From Lachnospiraceae bacterium (GTDB lineage: Bacteria > Bacillota > Clostridia > Lachnospirales > Lachnospiraceae), in NCBI GenBank assembly GCA_017634065.1, contig JAGBOC010000013.1, forward strand, positions 17,366-81,365: a DNA stretch of 64,000 nt, read 5' to 3'. Shown one piece after another: positions 22,081-37,100 of the stretch (position 1 is its first letter; each line of letters opens with the position of its first letter). A program made the position numbers and the translations under genes. The notes beneath the pieces are model-generated. The model searched no databases and was not told the DNA's origin. It saw only the letters and a list, made by a program, of their open reading frames with translations.

Positions 22081-22109
22081 TTGAGAATTGTGGGTCATTT
22101 TAGTAAAAT
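22081..22109 (+). promoter_or_regulatory. Predicted promoter of the first giant surface-protein gene
   Basis: TTGAGA (22081-22086), 17-bp spacer and TAAAAT (22104-22109) give a transcription start near 22116 and a 70-nt leader. The preceding 200 bp (21880-22080) are AT-rich, with only a weak TGGACA/TGTCCA hairpin (21992-22009). Confidence 0.5.
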
Positions 22110-22124
22110 AATTATACATAATTT

Positions 22125-22146
22125 TAATGGGATAATATGCCCATTA
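22125..22146 (+). promoter_or_regulatory. Leader hairpin upstream of the first giant gene
   Basis: TAATGGG (22125-22131) and CCCATTA (22140-22146) pair perfectly around an 8-nt loop at the start of the predicted leader. It could stabilise the very long mRNA or bind a regulator; no function is proven. Confidence 0.5.
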
Positions 22147-22184
22147 TTGTGTTTTGTGTACAAAAAATTTGAAAAGGAAAAGGT

Positions 22185-25100
22185 ATGAAAGGGGAATTTA
22201 AAAGAATCATATCAATTATTTTGATAGTCGCAATGACTATTACAAATAATGGTCTAATGGTTTTTGCTGATAGTGTTGACACTATAGTAGACCATAAGAC
22301 TTTGGATGTGAAAGAAACTCCTAATTATTATTATGAGCAGACAACTACTACTGTAGAGGAGTATGAAACTTATTTGGAATCACAAAATCCAGATGTGTTT
22401 ACTAAAGAAAAAAATAACCCAAGCAAAGAAAAAAATGATGAGACAGAATCATCAGAAGTTTTTGATGAGAAAAAAGAGTTAGAAAATATTGAGACACAAA
22501 ACAATGAAGAAAAAGATAATAACGAAAAAGAAAATGATGAGACAATAGATGAGACTGAAAAAGAAGATGATGAAGTGACAACTACGAAAGTAGAAAAAGA
22601 AGAGAGTGAAAAAGATCAGGAGACAACTTTAGAAAGTGAAACTAGCGAAAGCGAAACTAGTGAAAATGAAACTAAAGAAAGCGAAACTGAAAATACAGAA
22701 AGTGAAGAGACTACAAAGACTATAGTTGAAGAGAATAATGATATAGCAACAGCATCAGATGCTGAAACAAATGATGCAAATGATACAAGTGCTAAAGAAG
22801 AGATAGCTACAAAATCAGATGCTGATGAAAATGAAGAAAGTGAAGTAGTAAAAGTATCAACAGAGTCAGAAACAAACATAGAAGAAAATTATGAAACTGA
22901 AATCACTGCTACAGAATCAGAATTAAAAACACTCGCTACAGAATCAGAAATTAGTATAGCGACAAGTTCTGAAGCAGAAAATAAAAAAGTAAAAATTATC
23001 GCAACAGTTTCTAAAGTTTCTTGGAAAGTGAAAAAAGTTTTGGTTGCAACATTTGCATCAATCAATGTAAAGTCTGGTGAAAAAGAAAAGGATAGAATAG
23101 ATAGACTTGCAACATATGCAAATGTCATCATAGTTAATGAAAAAGGCGAAGAAAAAGTATTTAGTGTCAACTTAAAGTGGCAATTACTTAAGAAATACGA
23201 AGTTAATGCAAAATCTGAAAAGCAAGATTCTCCTATATCAAAAGATGTGTGGAGAGAAAATCTTAAAGTTGATGAGTTTATAAAAGAGCAAGAAGAGATA
23301 AAAGTTTCGACAAGTAATATCGCAAAGATTGAAGAAAAGATAAAGAGTGAAAATGAAAAACTTGATGATAAAGAATATGTATTAGAAATTGCAGAGAGTG
23401 AAAAGGAGTTAGATGAGACATTAGAAAGTGTAGAGATAAAAGAAAGTGTAGAAGTAGAAGAAAGTAAAGAAATAGCAGAGAACATAGAACAAGTAGAGAG
23501 CATAGAGCAAGTAGAGAGTGCAGAGCAAGTAGAAACTGCAGAGCAAACAGAGAGTGCAGAGCAAATAGAAACTGCAGAGACAATTGAGAGTGTAGAACAA
23601 GTAGAAAAAATAGATCCAACAGTTGCAGGATTTAACAGTACTGAAGGTACTATTAGTGATGCAACTATTGTTAATGATGATGAAGTATCAGATGAAACTT
23701 ACGAAACCGAATTAATAGATAATGAGACAAATGCTGAATTGGCAAAAGAAGAAGTAGATGAAAATAGTGATGAGTTAGTAGAAGCAACAGAATCAATAAT
23801 TACGGTTGCTAATGAAAATGATTTTAATCTTAAGTCAGTAGTAAGTACTGATGAAGAGATAAGTGATTTAATGATTAATTATTATGACTTACAAACTATT
23901 TATCTTTACACAGTTGACATGAAATATCTCGGTGATGAGATAATTGAGTTAATAGATAAAGAGAATAGTGTAGAAGCAAAAGATGAAGAAATCATAGAAA
24001 AAGATAATGAAGAAAAAACAGAGAAAGGATTAGTTGAAAAAGTATTTAATTTCTTCGGACTAAACTTAGGTGCAAGTGCAGAGAGTACAGAAAAAGTTGA
24101 AGAAAGTAAGGTTAATAAAAAAGAAAATACAAGCTTTGATCTAACTGCTTACTTAAAAGAATCAAAAGTAGATATTCTTGAATTGACAAATCTTGAGCCA
24201 GTTGTTGTAGAGTTTGATGAACATCTTCTTGGTGCAGGAGCAACTCATACTGCTCATCAGATTGCATCAAATGTAAATGGAGATATTTTAACAGCGGATA
24301 ATATATTTGACTCTGTGATAGGTGGCGATGCAAGAGATATGCTCGATTTATCACCAAGCAACACAAGAATTAAAGCAACGGGTTCAAATATTTTCATAGC
24401 TGGAACATATTATTTACCAAGTGATATAAGAATATCAAATCACTGGATAGTAGAAAATAACAATACACTTACACTTTGTTTAAATGGTCACAATGTGACA
24501 TTTGCAACTGCTGGATGCGTAAGAGGTGAAGGAAGAGTTGTAGTATGTAACTGTGGCGGTGAATCAAAGATAACTACTGAAGGACCACAGTATCATTGGC
24601 GTGACAAATGGTATGCAAGTACTTCTGAAACTTATACAAAGTGGAATGAGAAATCACTCTTCTCTGGAAAAGAAGTTGGTGTGTATGCAAAAGATAACAA
24701 TATAGTTTTTGCTAATGCAGTAATTAAGAATCAGTATAATGGACGAAAAGCAGTTAGTCAGATGGAAGATAGTGAGATGGATGAACCAGAGAATTCTGGA
24801 GATGGTTCACTTGTCTGGGGTAAAAAAGAATTACAATTATACAATGTTAGATTTGAAAATAATAGAGCAACAAGGTCAAATGGTGTAGCAGCGAATGCTC
24901 AACTTGGTAAGATGATAATTGAAGGTTGCTCATTCACAGGAAATCAAAACTTGTCAAATAAAGGTGGAGCAGTTGCATTTAATCCAAAATCAACGATAAT
25001 CCATAACTCAACATTTAAGAACAACATTTCATTCACAAATGGTGGAGCACTTTACGGAAGATCATATACTAATTCAGATGAAGGTACAGAGATAGGTACG

Positions 25101-28100
25101 AAGATTACCAAGACAACATTTGAAGGAAATGTAGCTCGTATAGAAGGTGGAGCTATATTTATGGATTACCTTTGTGATAAAGGTGTGACGATAGATGGAA
25201 CGGAATCAGAAAAAGTAGTATTTAAAGATAATTATGCAGGAGTATCTGGTGGTGCGATAGCAGTTAAACATATGAGATCTGTAGATGGTCAAGATGTAAA
25301 TGCATATTCTTATGAAGATCCTACAAGTAGAAATAGATTATTAAATATTAATTATGCTTCATTTGAAGGTAATGCTGCAAAGGGAATTAAAATAGATCAA
25401 AAATCTGGAACAGTATCTGATGATGAGAGTTCATTAAGAGAGAACCACGGTGGAGCTATTTATTTAAGTTCAGAAACTTTAAAATATAGCACATTCCCAA
25501 CAGACCTTCCAGTAAAAAAAGTAAATATTAAAAACTGCTCATTTACTAATAATATTGCAAAAGGATTTTCACTTGAGATAAAAGCAAAAGATACTACGGG
25601 AGCATTTACAGGTGATGTACTTGCAAAATATAATGTTGGAAACTCAGGTGGTGCTATATATGCAAGTAAAGTTGCTGAATTAAATATAACTGATACAGTA
25701 TTTGATAATAACAAATCAATAACTGGTGCAGGTCTTTGTGTGAAAGAATCAACTGTAAGCATAGCCGGTGGAGAATTATCAAATGGTAAAGCATATAACT
25801 GTACTTATAATGCTACAGAGTTTTATAAGAGAATAGTAAGCCCTGGTGGTGGAGCCGTATACATTATGAAGGGCGCACATCTTTCTATATCACAAAATAC
25901 AAAAGTAAGGGCAAATGAAAATGCATTTTATCTTGATGGTGGTTCTATAGATTTAGGTGTATCAGAAGTTAAGCAAAATGTCGGAGAATACTTAATAGGA
26001 TATACTAATTATAAAACAAATCGAATACTCTTTAGTGGTGTAGACATAAAAGACCATGAGTTTAGTGAGACAAGAAAAGATTATGCATCTACTCTTTCAG
26101 ATGCGACAATAGGAAATAGATCATATGAGTGTGGTATCTATGCACCATCTTATATATCATTCAAAGGAACAAATGCCATAAGTGGCAATAAGAGAAACTA
26201 CTATACAAAGAGTGGAACTACATGGGTTGCAAAAAATGAATATGCAAACTTGGTTATGACTTCATCAGCATCAAATCTTAAGTTTGACTTAAGTAAATAT
26301 CTATTTGATGTTCCATTTACAGATCAAGATATAAGTGAAAGAATAGGACTTTACTATGAGTTTGATGCAAGTGGACCAGACCAGATAATTGCATTTGATA
26401 AATGGAATTATCAAAATGTAAGAGTAATAGATGAGGGTGGACTTTGGACTAACTATTTTGAAATTGATAATTCACATAAAGGTCAGTGGTGTGAAGGTTG
26501 GAAGTTCTATATAGAGAAAGAACTTATAAGGATGAGCCCAGATATTGTCCAAGTAAAGTTTGATTCATTTATAGAAAATGTACCGAGAATAAAACCACAG
26601 TATTATAACTTTAGAAAGTCAGCAGGACGCAAATTAAAAATAGCAACACCGACGGAGATAGTGAGAAGAGATATAAAGACACCAGGTAGAACTCTTCTTG
26701 GTTTCCTTGGTATTGATAAGACGGATGACAGCAATACAAAATATGATTTGTGGGATTTTGATAGATGTGTAATAGATCCAAATGTAGCAGTAAATAATGA
26801 AATAGTCATAATACTTGTATATACTAATGATAGTATAAAAATAAAACCTTGTGGCTGTGCAAATGGCACTATCTGTTCACATGATGGTTTTGCATCTAAT
26901 CACAGCGATAGAGGAATAGGAACAAATGAGAGAGAAGCAAGATATCTAAATTATATAGAAGTAGCAACTTATCCACAGCTTTCTTATAGATATAGAGGTC
27001 AAAAGACACAATATGTTTTGAGTAAAGATTTGACTATAACATCAGATGAGGCAAAAGAGTTTATAAATGGTGGTTTAATACTAAACTTAAATGGCAAGAC
27101 TTTAACTTATGATACATCAAGTAGTAGCGATGCTCACATATTTACAACTTCTGGCACTGATACGATGAGAGATGCAAATGATGCGAAAGTTATGATATGT
27201 GGTATAGCAACTCCTGGATCAACCGAGAGAGGAAAGATAACTGCAAGAGGTACCCATAAGGGAGCATTTATATCAGCTGATAAAGATGTATACTTAAGCA
27301 GTGTAGATGTAGAAAATGTAGTAGCAACAAGTGATTCGGATAAAGCATTTATAAATAGCGACATAAAAGAAGTAGATACGGATATTTATATAAATGATGT
27401 TAATTTTGAAAATATTGGACTTAATTCAGATTTAATAAATGCTGGTTCAAGAGTAATACTTGAAAAATCAAAGGTAACTAGTGTAAGTCTTGATGGAAGT
27501 CTTGTGAAACTTAAAGCAAATGCAAATATCAACACAGCATTTAAGTTAATTGGTTCAGAAATAAGTTTAGTTCCTATTGCTGACTCATTAGTTTCATCTG
27601 ACCTTATAGGTCCTAAAGTAGGAACAAAAATACTTATAGCATCATCAAATATAACAAATAATATTTTTGACTCACATCTTATAAAACTTAAAGAAAGTGA
27701 AAATGGAACAGCATCAAACATAAAACTAACAGGAAATGTCAACATTACAAATAATACATTAATTAATGGCACTTCATTAATTTATAATGATGCATCAAAT
27801 GGTGATGATGTATTTGGTGAGACAAGAAGTGATAATATAAAGATATCAAATAACACTGTCCCACACGTTGATGGCAATGCAATAATTTCCCTGTATGAAA
27901 AATCACTTACATTTAAAGGTAATGTTGTCATAACAGGAAATGAAGCAGAGGGAGTAAGTAAGGCAACAAATAAAGTAAGTACTATAAGGTCAGGTAACAA
28001 CACACTCATTTACTTTGATGAGGTTGCACTAAATGTGCTTAACAATAAGACCAAGCATGAATGGTATGCAGAAAATAACAATGGCACAACTCAAACATTT

Positions 28101-31100
28101 ACTAAACCAATATTTACACAAGTGCCTGGCACAAAACTTCGCGCATCAGATTCAGTTATAAAGATAAGTCTTTCAGATAATAGCGAAGATGAAGCACAAA
28201 AGATATATGAGAGATGGTCTATCGATAATATAATTGGCGAGAAAGAAGCCGAGATGACATTTATGAGGGATGATTCTTATAATGAAGATGATCCTTTCGA
28301 TATATATAAGAAAGGAACAACAGATAAGGAGTCAGATATTTATCTTGGCTCATCATTCGTAGCAGTAAGATTTAGACTTTATAATTACAAAGAAGGTGTG
28401 GATGAAAGACTTGATACATCTGCAGGATATACTCAAGCGGCAATACAAAGAGTTGAGCCTGATGTCTATACTTTACTTGATACACCTCAATATAAGTTTG
28501 ATTTCTCACGAACATCAGTTATGTGGGAAGCATTTGCATATAGAAAATCTGATGGAACTTATGATTATTCAAATGAAAGATTGTATCCAGAGAAGACGAC
28601 AAATATAGCTATTAAGTCAACAAGAAGTGTGCTTGTGTCAGGATATATTTATAACCACAATAACAAACGACATGTTCACGAAGGAAATGTAGAGTTGTGG
28701 ACAGAGGCAAGAAATGAAGGACATTTACAAGCAACTAACTCATTCGTATTCTTACATAATGATATAGAGCTGACACACGAATTATTATTTACTCCAGAGA
28801 CAACTTATCATCTCTGCTTAAACGGTCACAAGTTAATAGTTAATAAAGATATGAACTGGTTTAAGTCAGACACTTGTCATTTAATCATTTGTGATTGCAA
28901 GAAGACAGGTAGTATAGTAGATAATGGTGCATTTACAAATGATTTAATAAAAGTTGATGGTGGAAAGCTTACTATAAATGATATAACAGTTGGCCCATTT
29001 GCAAATGTGACGGGTGGAAGAGTTTTATCAGTAAATGAGACTGTTGATACAAAGATTGATAATTTACTTATAAAAGAAATAAGGAGTGACGAAACAGGAT
29101 TAACTAATCATTCATTTATAGATATAAATACAAATAATCGTGCAAGTATAAGTAATGTCACTATCAGATCAAGTGTTATGAGCTCAGATGATGAGAGAAA
29201 TGCGATATTATCTGTAACTAATCGTGTGGCAAATGCTAGTATAAAAATAAAGGGACTTAAGATAGAAAATAATGAAGTAGTTGCATCAAGTGTATTAAGT
29301 GGTGCAGGATATGTGTTTAGATTAAACTCATATGACAATGTTACACTTGAATCACCTGTCATAAAGAATAACAAAGTAGTTTTAGGTGCACCTATAGAGA
29401 TAAGAGGAACTGGCACACTTACATCCGATATCACGATGAAGAATGTAGCATTTACTGAAAATCAGAAGAATTACTACAAGAACGACACTACACATGAGAT
29501 GCTACTTGATGAGCAACTTACAAAAGGTATCTCTGCAAACTTTGCTGTGACAGGATTTAATAAGTTTAATATAGAAGGTGGAACATTTAGTGGCAATAAG
29601 TTCAACACTTATTCTGAAACTCTCCAAGATGATGAGGGAGCAGTAATAGATTTTGTAAATTACGAATCTACACTTACAGTAAAGAATGTAGTATTTGATG
29701 GAACTGCTACAACTGTAGCAGATAAGATGCTTGGAATTGCAATTTTAGATAGAAGTGATGACTTATTTGAGAATGTGACATTTGAAAACTACAATATAGG
29801 AAATAGCACTTATATGCTCATAGCTAAAGGTGGCGCATATAGTGTAGCAGGAACATATGTAGGAAGAACGACATTTAGAGGAAGCACAAACTTTAATAAC
29901 AATAAAGCTCTTAAAGTTATCGATGTCGAAAGTGTAAGACTTGATCCAAATAATGAAAATGAAGGACTCGTACTCTTAAATGGCACAAGATTTACAAACA
30001 ACACATCAGTTGCTGATAATGGAGTGATAAATATCGGTACAAACATCGTAACGAAGGCATCAGGAGCAGTAATAACAAAGACAAGTGGCACAGCGGTAAG
30101 GGCAGAGGCTGGAGAGTTTAAGATGTTTAATACAGAAGTAAGTGGTGGAAGTGGTGCGAAGGCATCTGTCTATATAAATAATGTAGCAAGTCTAATCCTT
30201 GGGGATAAGGTAGTAGTAAAAGATAATGCAACTAACATCTATCTTCACGGCACAGGTGCTGTAAATGCAAAAATAAAAGTTGAAAATAACCACCCAATAC
30301 TTGGCACATCTGATATAAACTTCTCTGTGACAGATATAGAGTATAACTTCTTTGACCAGTGGGGTGAAAACTACATTGAAAAATATAATAGCAGTGTTGG
30401 TAGTTCATATACATATTTGCCAAGTGATTTATTTAAACTTGATAGTGCTCTTGCATCAAGTAGAAAAGTTTATTCATCAGGTGATATAGCATCAGGCGAT
30501 CAAAAACTTTGGGTATCATCAAGTGCAACTTCTAATCAGTATGCAACACTTGTATTCTTTGATAGAGATATAAAGGGACCAAAGGAGATAGCAAGACAAT
30601 ATATAAAGGTAGGACTAAAAACAAAACTTACAAGAGTTCAAGTTGATTATATCTCTACACTTAGTCAAGTATGGATGGTAGAAGCTGATGGCTTAAGACC
30701 AAAAGAACAAAGCATGTGGAGAATATATAGTAGCGGACACTTTAATGATTTTGAAGTAGAAAATTATGAGACAGGCAAAACATATTATGCATATCTAACA
30801 AAGAAACATATACATAAGATTTGTGGACCAGATTCATTTGTAGCTTGTGGACCAAACCACGCTGACAGTGTCTCACATACTATAGATTATGACTTTGTCC
30901 AAGTAGGAACAAATGAAAACATAATCAATGAAGCATCAAGAAGTAATTATATAGGACTTTCAAATAATTTGATTATAAATCAAGAAGCACTCGATTCACT
31001 TAATGATAGAGACATAGTTCTTTGTCTAAATGGCTATGAGTTGAGATTTGAAAAAGATGCAACTCTTACTACAAGCCATAGTTTCGCTCTTACTAATTGT

Positions 31101-34100
31101 GAGAAAACTGGATTTGTAAGCGTTGATGGAAATGAAAAAACATCTAATCCTCTTATAAATATAAGTGGGGCTCTTAACACATTTAGTATGTATAATATCA
31201 CATTTAAGGATTTTGAGACATCTGCATCAGTAGTCAAAGTATCAGATGTAAAGATAGTAAGTGAAAATGTGACATTTACTAATATTAAATCAAGTGCAAC
31301 ACATGGTATTTATGATATTGAAAGTGGCACAGCTTATGTAGAAAACATAGTATTTACTAATAATATAGCGTCAGGTTCATCAATTCTTGATTTGAGATTT
31401 GCAAGTTTCACAGCTGGAAAGATAGGCAGTATAAGTATCAACAACAATACATATACCAACAAACTTTTATCACTTAGTGGTACAGGTAATATGGACTCTA
31501 TTATAGTAGAAAACAATACTATGATAGAGGGTGGAGGTTCAGATTCTTATGGTGCTATCTATGTTGATAATGGCGCAAATATAACATATGCAAATAATGC
31601 CAAGATTTCACTAAATGATGCTTCAGTGAATGCAGAGTCTAAAGGTGGAGCACTTTCTATATACGGCACACTTAATTTTAACGGCAATGTAACTCTTGAA
31701 AACAATAAGGCAGGTCTTGGCGGAGCTATATATGTTGATAGCACAGGTTCTCTAAATGTGGCTGGAGAAGCATACTTTAGAGAAAATGAAGGAAATATTG
31801 GTGGTGCTATCTATAGTAAGAATTGGTCAAATGTAAATATGTCATCTGCAATATATGATAGCAATATTGCATTAACTCACGGAACTGTAGCATTTGGCGG
31901 AGCATATAGTGGAAGAGCAACATTCAAAAACCACACAAGAAACACAAAGGAACTTATATATAACTTAAATGATAATGGATTAGACAGCATAAATATTGAT
32001 ACCGATACATTATTCATTGATAACGCACTTGCAAGTAGCATGGTATATTTAAGAAATATCTCAAGTGGAAATATCGAGATATCATACTTAAGCACAGGAA
32101 ACTCTGTAAAGAGTTTTGTAGAACTTGCTACTGGTTCGCTTACTATAGATAATTCAGTTATAACAGACAATACATTTGCAGATTCAGTATTCATCTTTGA
32201 GAATCCAAGAAATGTAAGTGTAGCAAGTATCTCTGTATACGAAAACAAGATAACAAATGCAATATTGAGTGTCAGTGGTGGCAAAGTTGACATAAATAAC
32301 AATATGACATTTAGAGATAATATCGCAAGACTTGGAAAGACAAAAGAATTATTAGTAAGTGGAGAAGGTGGATATTTTAGAGCAACAGAAAAGATAACTA
32401 GAGGAAAGAAGTATTTATTATCTGCTTATACAAATGGCATAAAGGTATTTGAAAAGTGGGACAATGCAACTATTGATAATTATGATGTGCCTCAAAGCAG
32501 TGACCCAGGACATTATATGGTTACACCAGAAAACTCAGATACTATAAAGTTATCAGAAGAAGATAGTGAAAAAGGTTATGAGTTCTACAAAGTTGGAAAT
32601 ACAAGTAGTCAAGACATTTATATAGGAAGAGAAGGCGTTGATTTTGTAAAACTTCGCTTTGTAGACCCTGAAAATGATAATAGCCTATTTGCTTCACAAA
32701 ATATAGAGAAAGGCAAAGAAACAAAACTTGATAAGGTAGATACTTTAGAATGTGATTTGACAAAACAAAAATGGGTAGCAACCATAAGTGATGGAACTGT
32801 AAAAACTTTTGTATTTACAGGAGTTGAGAGAGCATCATCATCTAATAGTATAGATGTTTCTTATTCAAGACCACACCTTCATAAGATATGTGGACTTAGA
32901 AGAATTGATACATGTCACCATATAGATGGCTCATCTCATTTAGAGTTAGAGTATCAGATAGTATCAAATAAATCAGAGTTTGAAACAACTTCAGACCAAT
33001 ATGTATACATTAATGATGATATGACAGTTGATTCACCAATTGTACTTTCAAGTACTATAAGAGGTATCTGCTTAAATGGACACACTATAACTCTTGAAGG
33101 AAATGATACATATTCATTATTTAACACAAGCCAAGAACTTACAATCTGCAATTGTAAGGCAAATGGTGGTATAACAACAAATGATATAGATGTAAAAGGT
33201 CAACCAATTATTGATTATAGCGGAAATAATCTTGGACTCTATGGTATAAGATTTAGCAATATTAGTGCGACAGACTCTATCATAAAATTAACTGCAATGG
33301 GTTCTGCAATACTTCATGCTGGAAGGATTACTTTTGAATCAAATGCTGACTTTGGTATAAAAGGTGCTATTGATAATGAGTTTAACAACATTATATTTAT
33401 TGATGATGTGACATTTGACCAAAATAATAACGCAAGTAACAAAGCAGTGCTTGATATAAATGATGGATTTAATATAGGCACATTATCAATTACACACAAT
33501 ATGCTTTCTTCAGAGATAGTAAGATTTAGTGGTAGCGGTTTTATGGCAATAGAAGAAATCATAGCAAAAGAAAACATAGTATCAACTAATTCTTCAGTTG
33601 TTGTGGTAGAAAGTAGTGCAGATGTAAATGTTATTAACGATGCGACATTTGATACCAATGCAAGTTTTGGTTCTACTTTATCTATAAAAGATAATGCGAG
33701 ATTCACTGTATTAGGTACATCATCATTTATAAATAATATGGCAGAAAAACATTCTGCTATTGATGTAGCTGATAATTGTGACTTGGTATTTAATGAAGTA
33801 GTATTTGATGGTAATAGGAATACATCAAGTGGTGATTCAGTTGTATCTTTTGGAAATTCAATTTTAAGACTTATAAATCCTATATTTAAGAATCATACAA
33901 GTGATAATAGCATCCTTTTATCAAATAAAGCAGGATCAACAAGTGGAGAACTTTACTTGACTAATCCTATATTTACTAATAATAAGGGTATAGCAATTAA
34001 GCTTGATGGTTTACGAAATGGATTGATAGACAATGTAAATATTGATAGAGAATCTGCAAATAACTTTACAAATGTTTTAAATATCAAAGCAAGTACAGTG

Positions 34101-37100
34101 TCAATTACTAATCTAAAAGTGAAGGAAGCAAATCTTTCTGGAAGTGCAGTAGTTGTCGAAAACACAAGAGGCGTAGAGTTTGAAAATATTGAATTAAATA
34201 ATAATACTATTTCAGGCAGTGCTTTATCAGTAACTGATAATTCGTCTATAGTAAATGTAAGAGGCGACATAAATATTTACGGAAATACAGCAGATATAAC
34301 ACTTACAAATGGCTCTTACTTAAAAGCAAGTGGAGTGATAAATAAGAACTCTAATATGACATTTAATGTAAGCAACTCACCTCAAAAATTATTTGAGGGT
34401 TGGGATAAGAATCATATTGAGACATACGGACAGATAGCATCTAAATCAAACCCAAGAAGATATACATACACACCAGAAAACTCAGGCTTGTTTAATATAA
34501 AAGGTGATAGTAGTTATACGATATTTAAGGGTGGAGTTTCTGATAGAGTAAGTGTCTATGCAGGAGCAAGAGATGCTTATAGCGTTTTATCATTTGTCTA
34601 TGTGGATGAGGATTATGTAGAAACAATTATAGACACACAAAATGTCATGAAGGGTGCATCTGCAGTAGATACACTTCTTGACACAGTTGATTCATATGAA
34701 TATGAACTTAAACATCAGACATGGTATGCACCAAATAACACCACAGGGGCATATGATGTTAAGTGGGAGTTTAAGAATGATGTAATCTCTTCTATAAATA
34801 ATGATGCAGAGATTAAGTATGTTCGTAAACACATACATAAAGTTTGCGGAAATAAATACTATGATGAGTGCAATCATAAAGAAACATTGATGAAGCATAC
34901 AAGCACAGTAGTATATACTGATGCTACAAGTTCAGATGCAGCATATTGGCCAAGCACAGCAGAATATATAAATCTTTTGAATGATATAGAGTTTAATGAA
35001 AGATTAAATCTCTCAAATCTAAAAGGCATTTGCTTAAATGGACATAAGATAATAGTTGGAAATGTAAGTAACAATTTTATGTCAATATCATCAGAACTTC
35101 ATATTTGTGATTGTAGACATAGTGATGAAGCGGCAATAGCAGTTAAAAGCGGTGTAACTCTTACCAATAGTCTTATAAGAGTAAATACTGGTGCGACATT
35201 TAATGCTTATAACATCCGCTTCAAAGATTTATCATTAAATGATTATGTAGACTTCACAACAACATATACATATGCGATAGAAAATAGCGGAAATGTATAT
35301 CTTGAGAAACCAATATTTACTGGACCAACTAATACAGGAGCAAATGGTTTACTTAAGAATAATGGAAGCACAAATCAGTTTAAGATAGTTGAACCATTAT
35401 TTACAGAGATAACACTCAATACGTCATCACCACTTCTAAATCTTACAAGCAGGTTTGACATAGCAACTATATCTGTAATTAGAAATAATGGTTATGCAGT
35501 TCCACTTATAAAAGTTACTGACAATGTATCAGTAGGAAGTTTCGTCCTTCTTGACAACACTGGTGCTACAGGTCAGGGCTTGGTATCTATAGATAATGGT
35601 ATGACTCTTACTCTAAAAGAAAATAACATCTTTGAGAATAACGAGTCTCAAGGTGGTGGAGTTATAAGAGTAGCTGGAACACTTATAGCTGAAAAAGACT
35701 TGGTATTTAAGAATAATGTGACAGTAAGAGGAACAGGTAGAGGTGGTGCTCTCTATGTAGATACAAATGGTAGAGTTATAACAAGAGGAGAAACAAAGTT
35801 CATCGGAAATGAAGCAATGTATGGCTCTGCAATTTATGCTGACAATATTTCTGAAACTGCATTTGAGAATATGAAAGAGCCTTACTTTGAAAATAACACT
35901 GCTCTTACAAGAGGAGTTATTTACTGGTCTGGTGCACTTAGATTAGCAACCCCTACATTTGCAAATCATATGCCATATGATGTCACAACATCAAAAGGTG
36001 TAAGGACAGGTATTCTTGTAAATAATTCAGCAGGAGATAAATTGATGCTTGATGCTCCTACCTTTATAAATAACAACTTGGTAGGCTCAAGTGATAGTGC
36101 CACTGCTATAAAAGTGTCTGGACTATCTGCAGATAGCAGGATAAAAGACTTTGATAATAATACAAGAGACAATACAATGGAGAATTATCTCTACGCTGAA
36201 GATAGTAGCATAGTTATATCTGGAGATATTTATAGTCCACTATGTAACAACAAGTTCATAGATTCAATGTTTAATATAAGAAATGCAGTAAATGTCACAC
36301 TTAAAGATCTTGATATAGAAGGACAAGTAGTTGGTAATGGAGCAGTATCTATACAAGGCGCACCTGTTAACATAGATGGGTATATTGATGTTGAAGGTAA
36401 TGTACTTGCAAATAGAAATACTGCAAAAAATATTTACTTAGTAGATGATTCATCTTATCTAATTGGTTCAGGTAGAGCGGGAAATACTTCTTTTATAGAT
36501 GAAGATTCTGTTATGAACATATCTACTGGAGATAGAAACAATGTAAAAGTATTTGAAGGTTGGAATGAATATAACTTCGAGCACTATGATAATTCAAAGA
36601 TGACTAGTTCATACTGGAAGTATATGTATACTCCAGAAGGTTCAGGCTTATTTGAGGCAGATTCTAATCAAGCAACATTAGGTTATGAGTTCTTTAAGAA
36701 GGGATATGCTGGAGATGGCGATGGAAATGGAGATATCTATTTTGGAACAAGCGAGAACTTTGTAAAACTCAAATACTATAATGATGTAGAAAGTGTAGAA
36801 GAGTACATCGCTAAAGATGGCGATAAAGAATACTACGGATATCAGAATATAGCAAAAGGTGTAGCAACGAAACTTGATCGTGTAGATTCACATGAGTATG
36901 AGATAGAAAAACAAGAGTGGTATGTAGGTTATGAGACTAAAGATACTTATGATCATCTTGAGAAGTTTAATCCATTAGATCCAAGACCTACTATTGCTGG
37001 AGTAAATGGAGTTGTTGAGACATTTGATGCTGACCAAGAAATCAAATATCATCAGTTCCATATTCATAAGGTCTGTGGATTAAAACTAAGCGATACTTGC

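Noticed and set aside
22616-24366. Long minus-strand open frames opposite the stalk of giant gene 1
   Set aside because: They are Ser/Leu-rich mirrors of the Glu/Thr-rich repeats, with no ribosome sites or recognisable domains.
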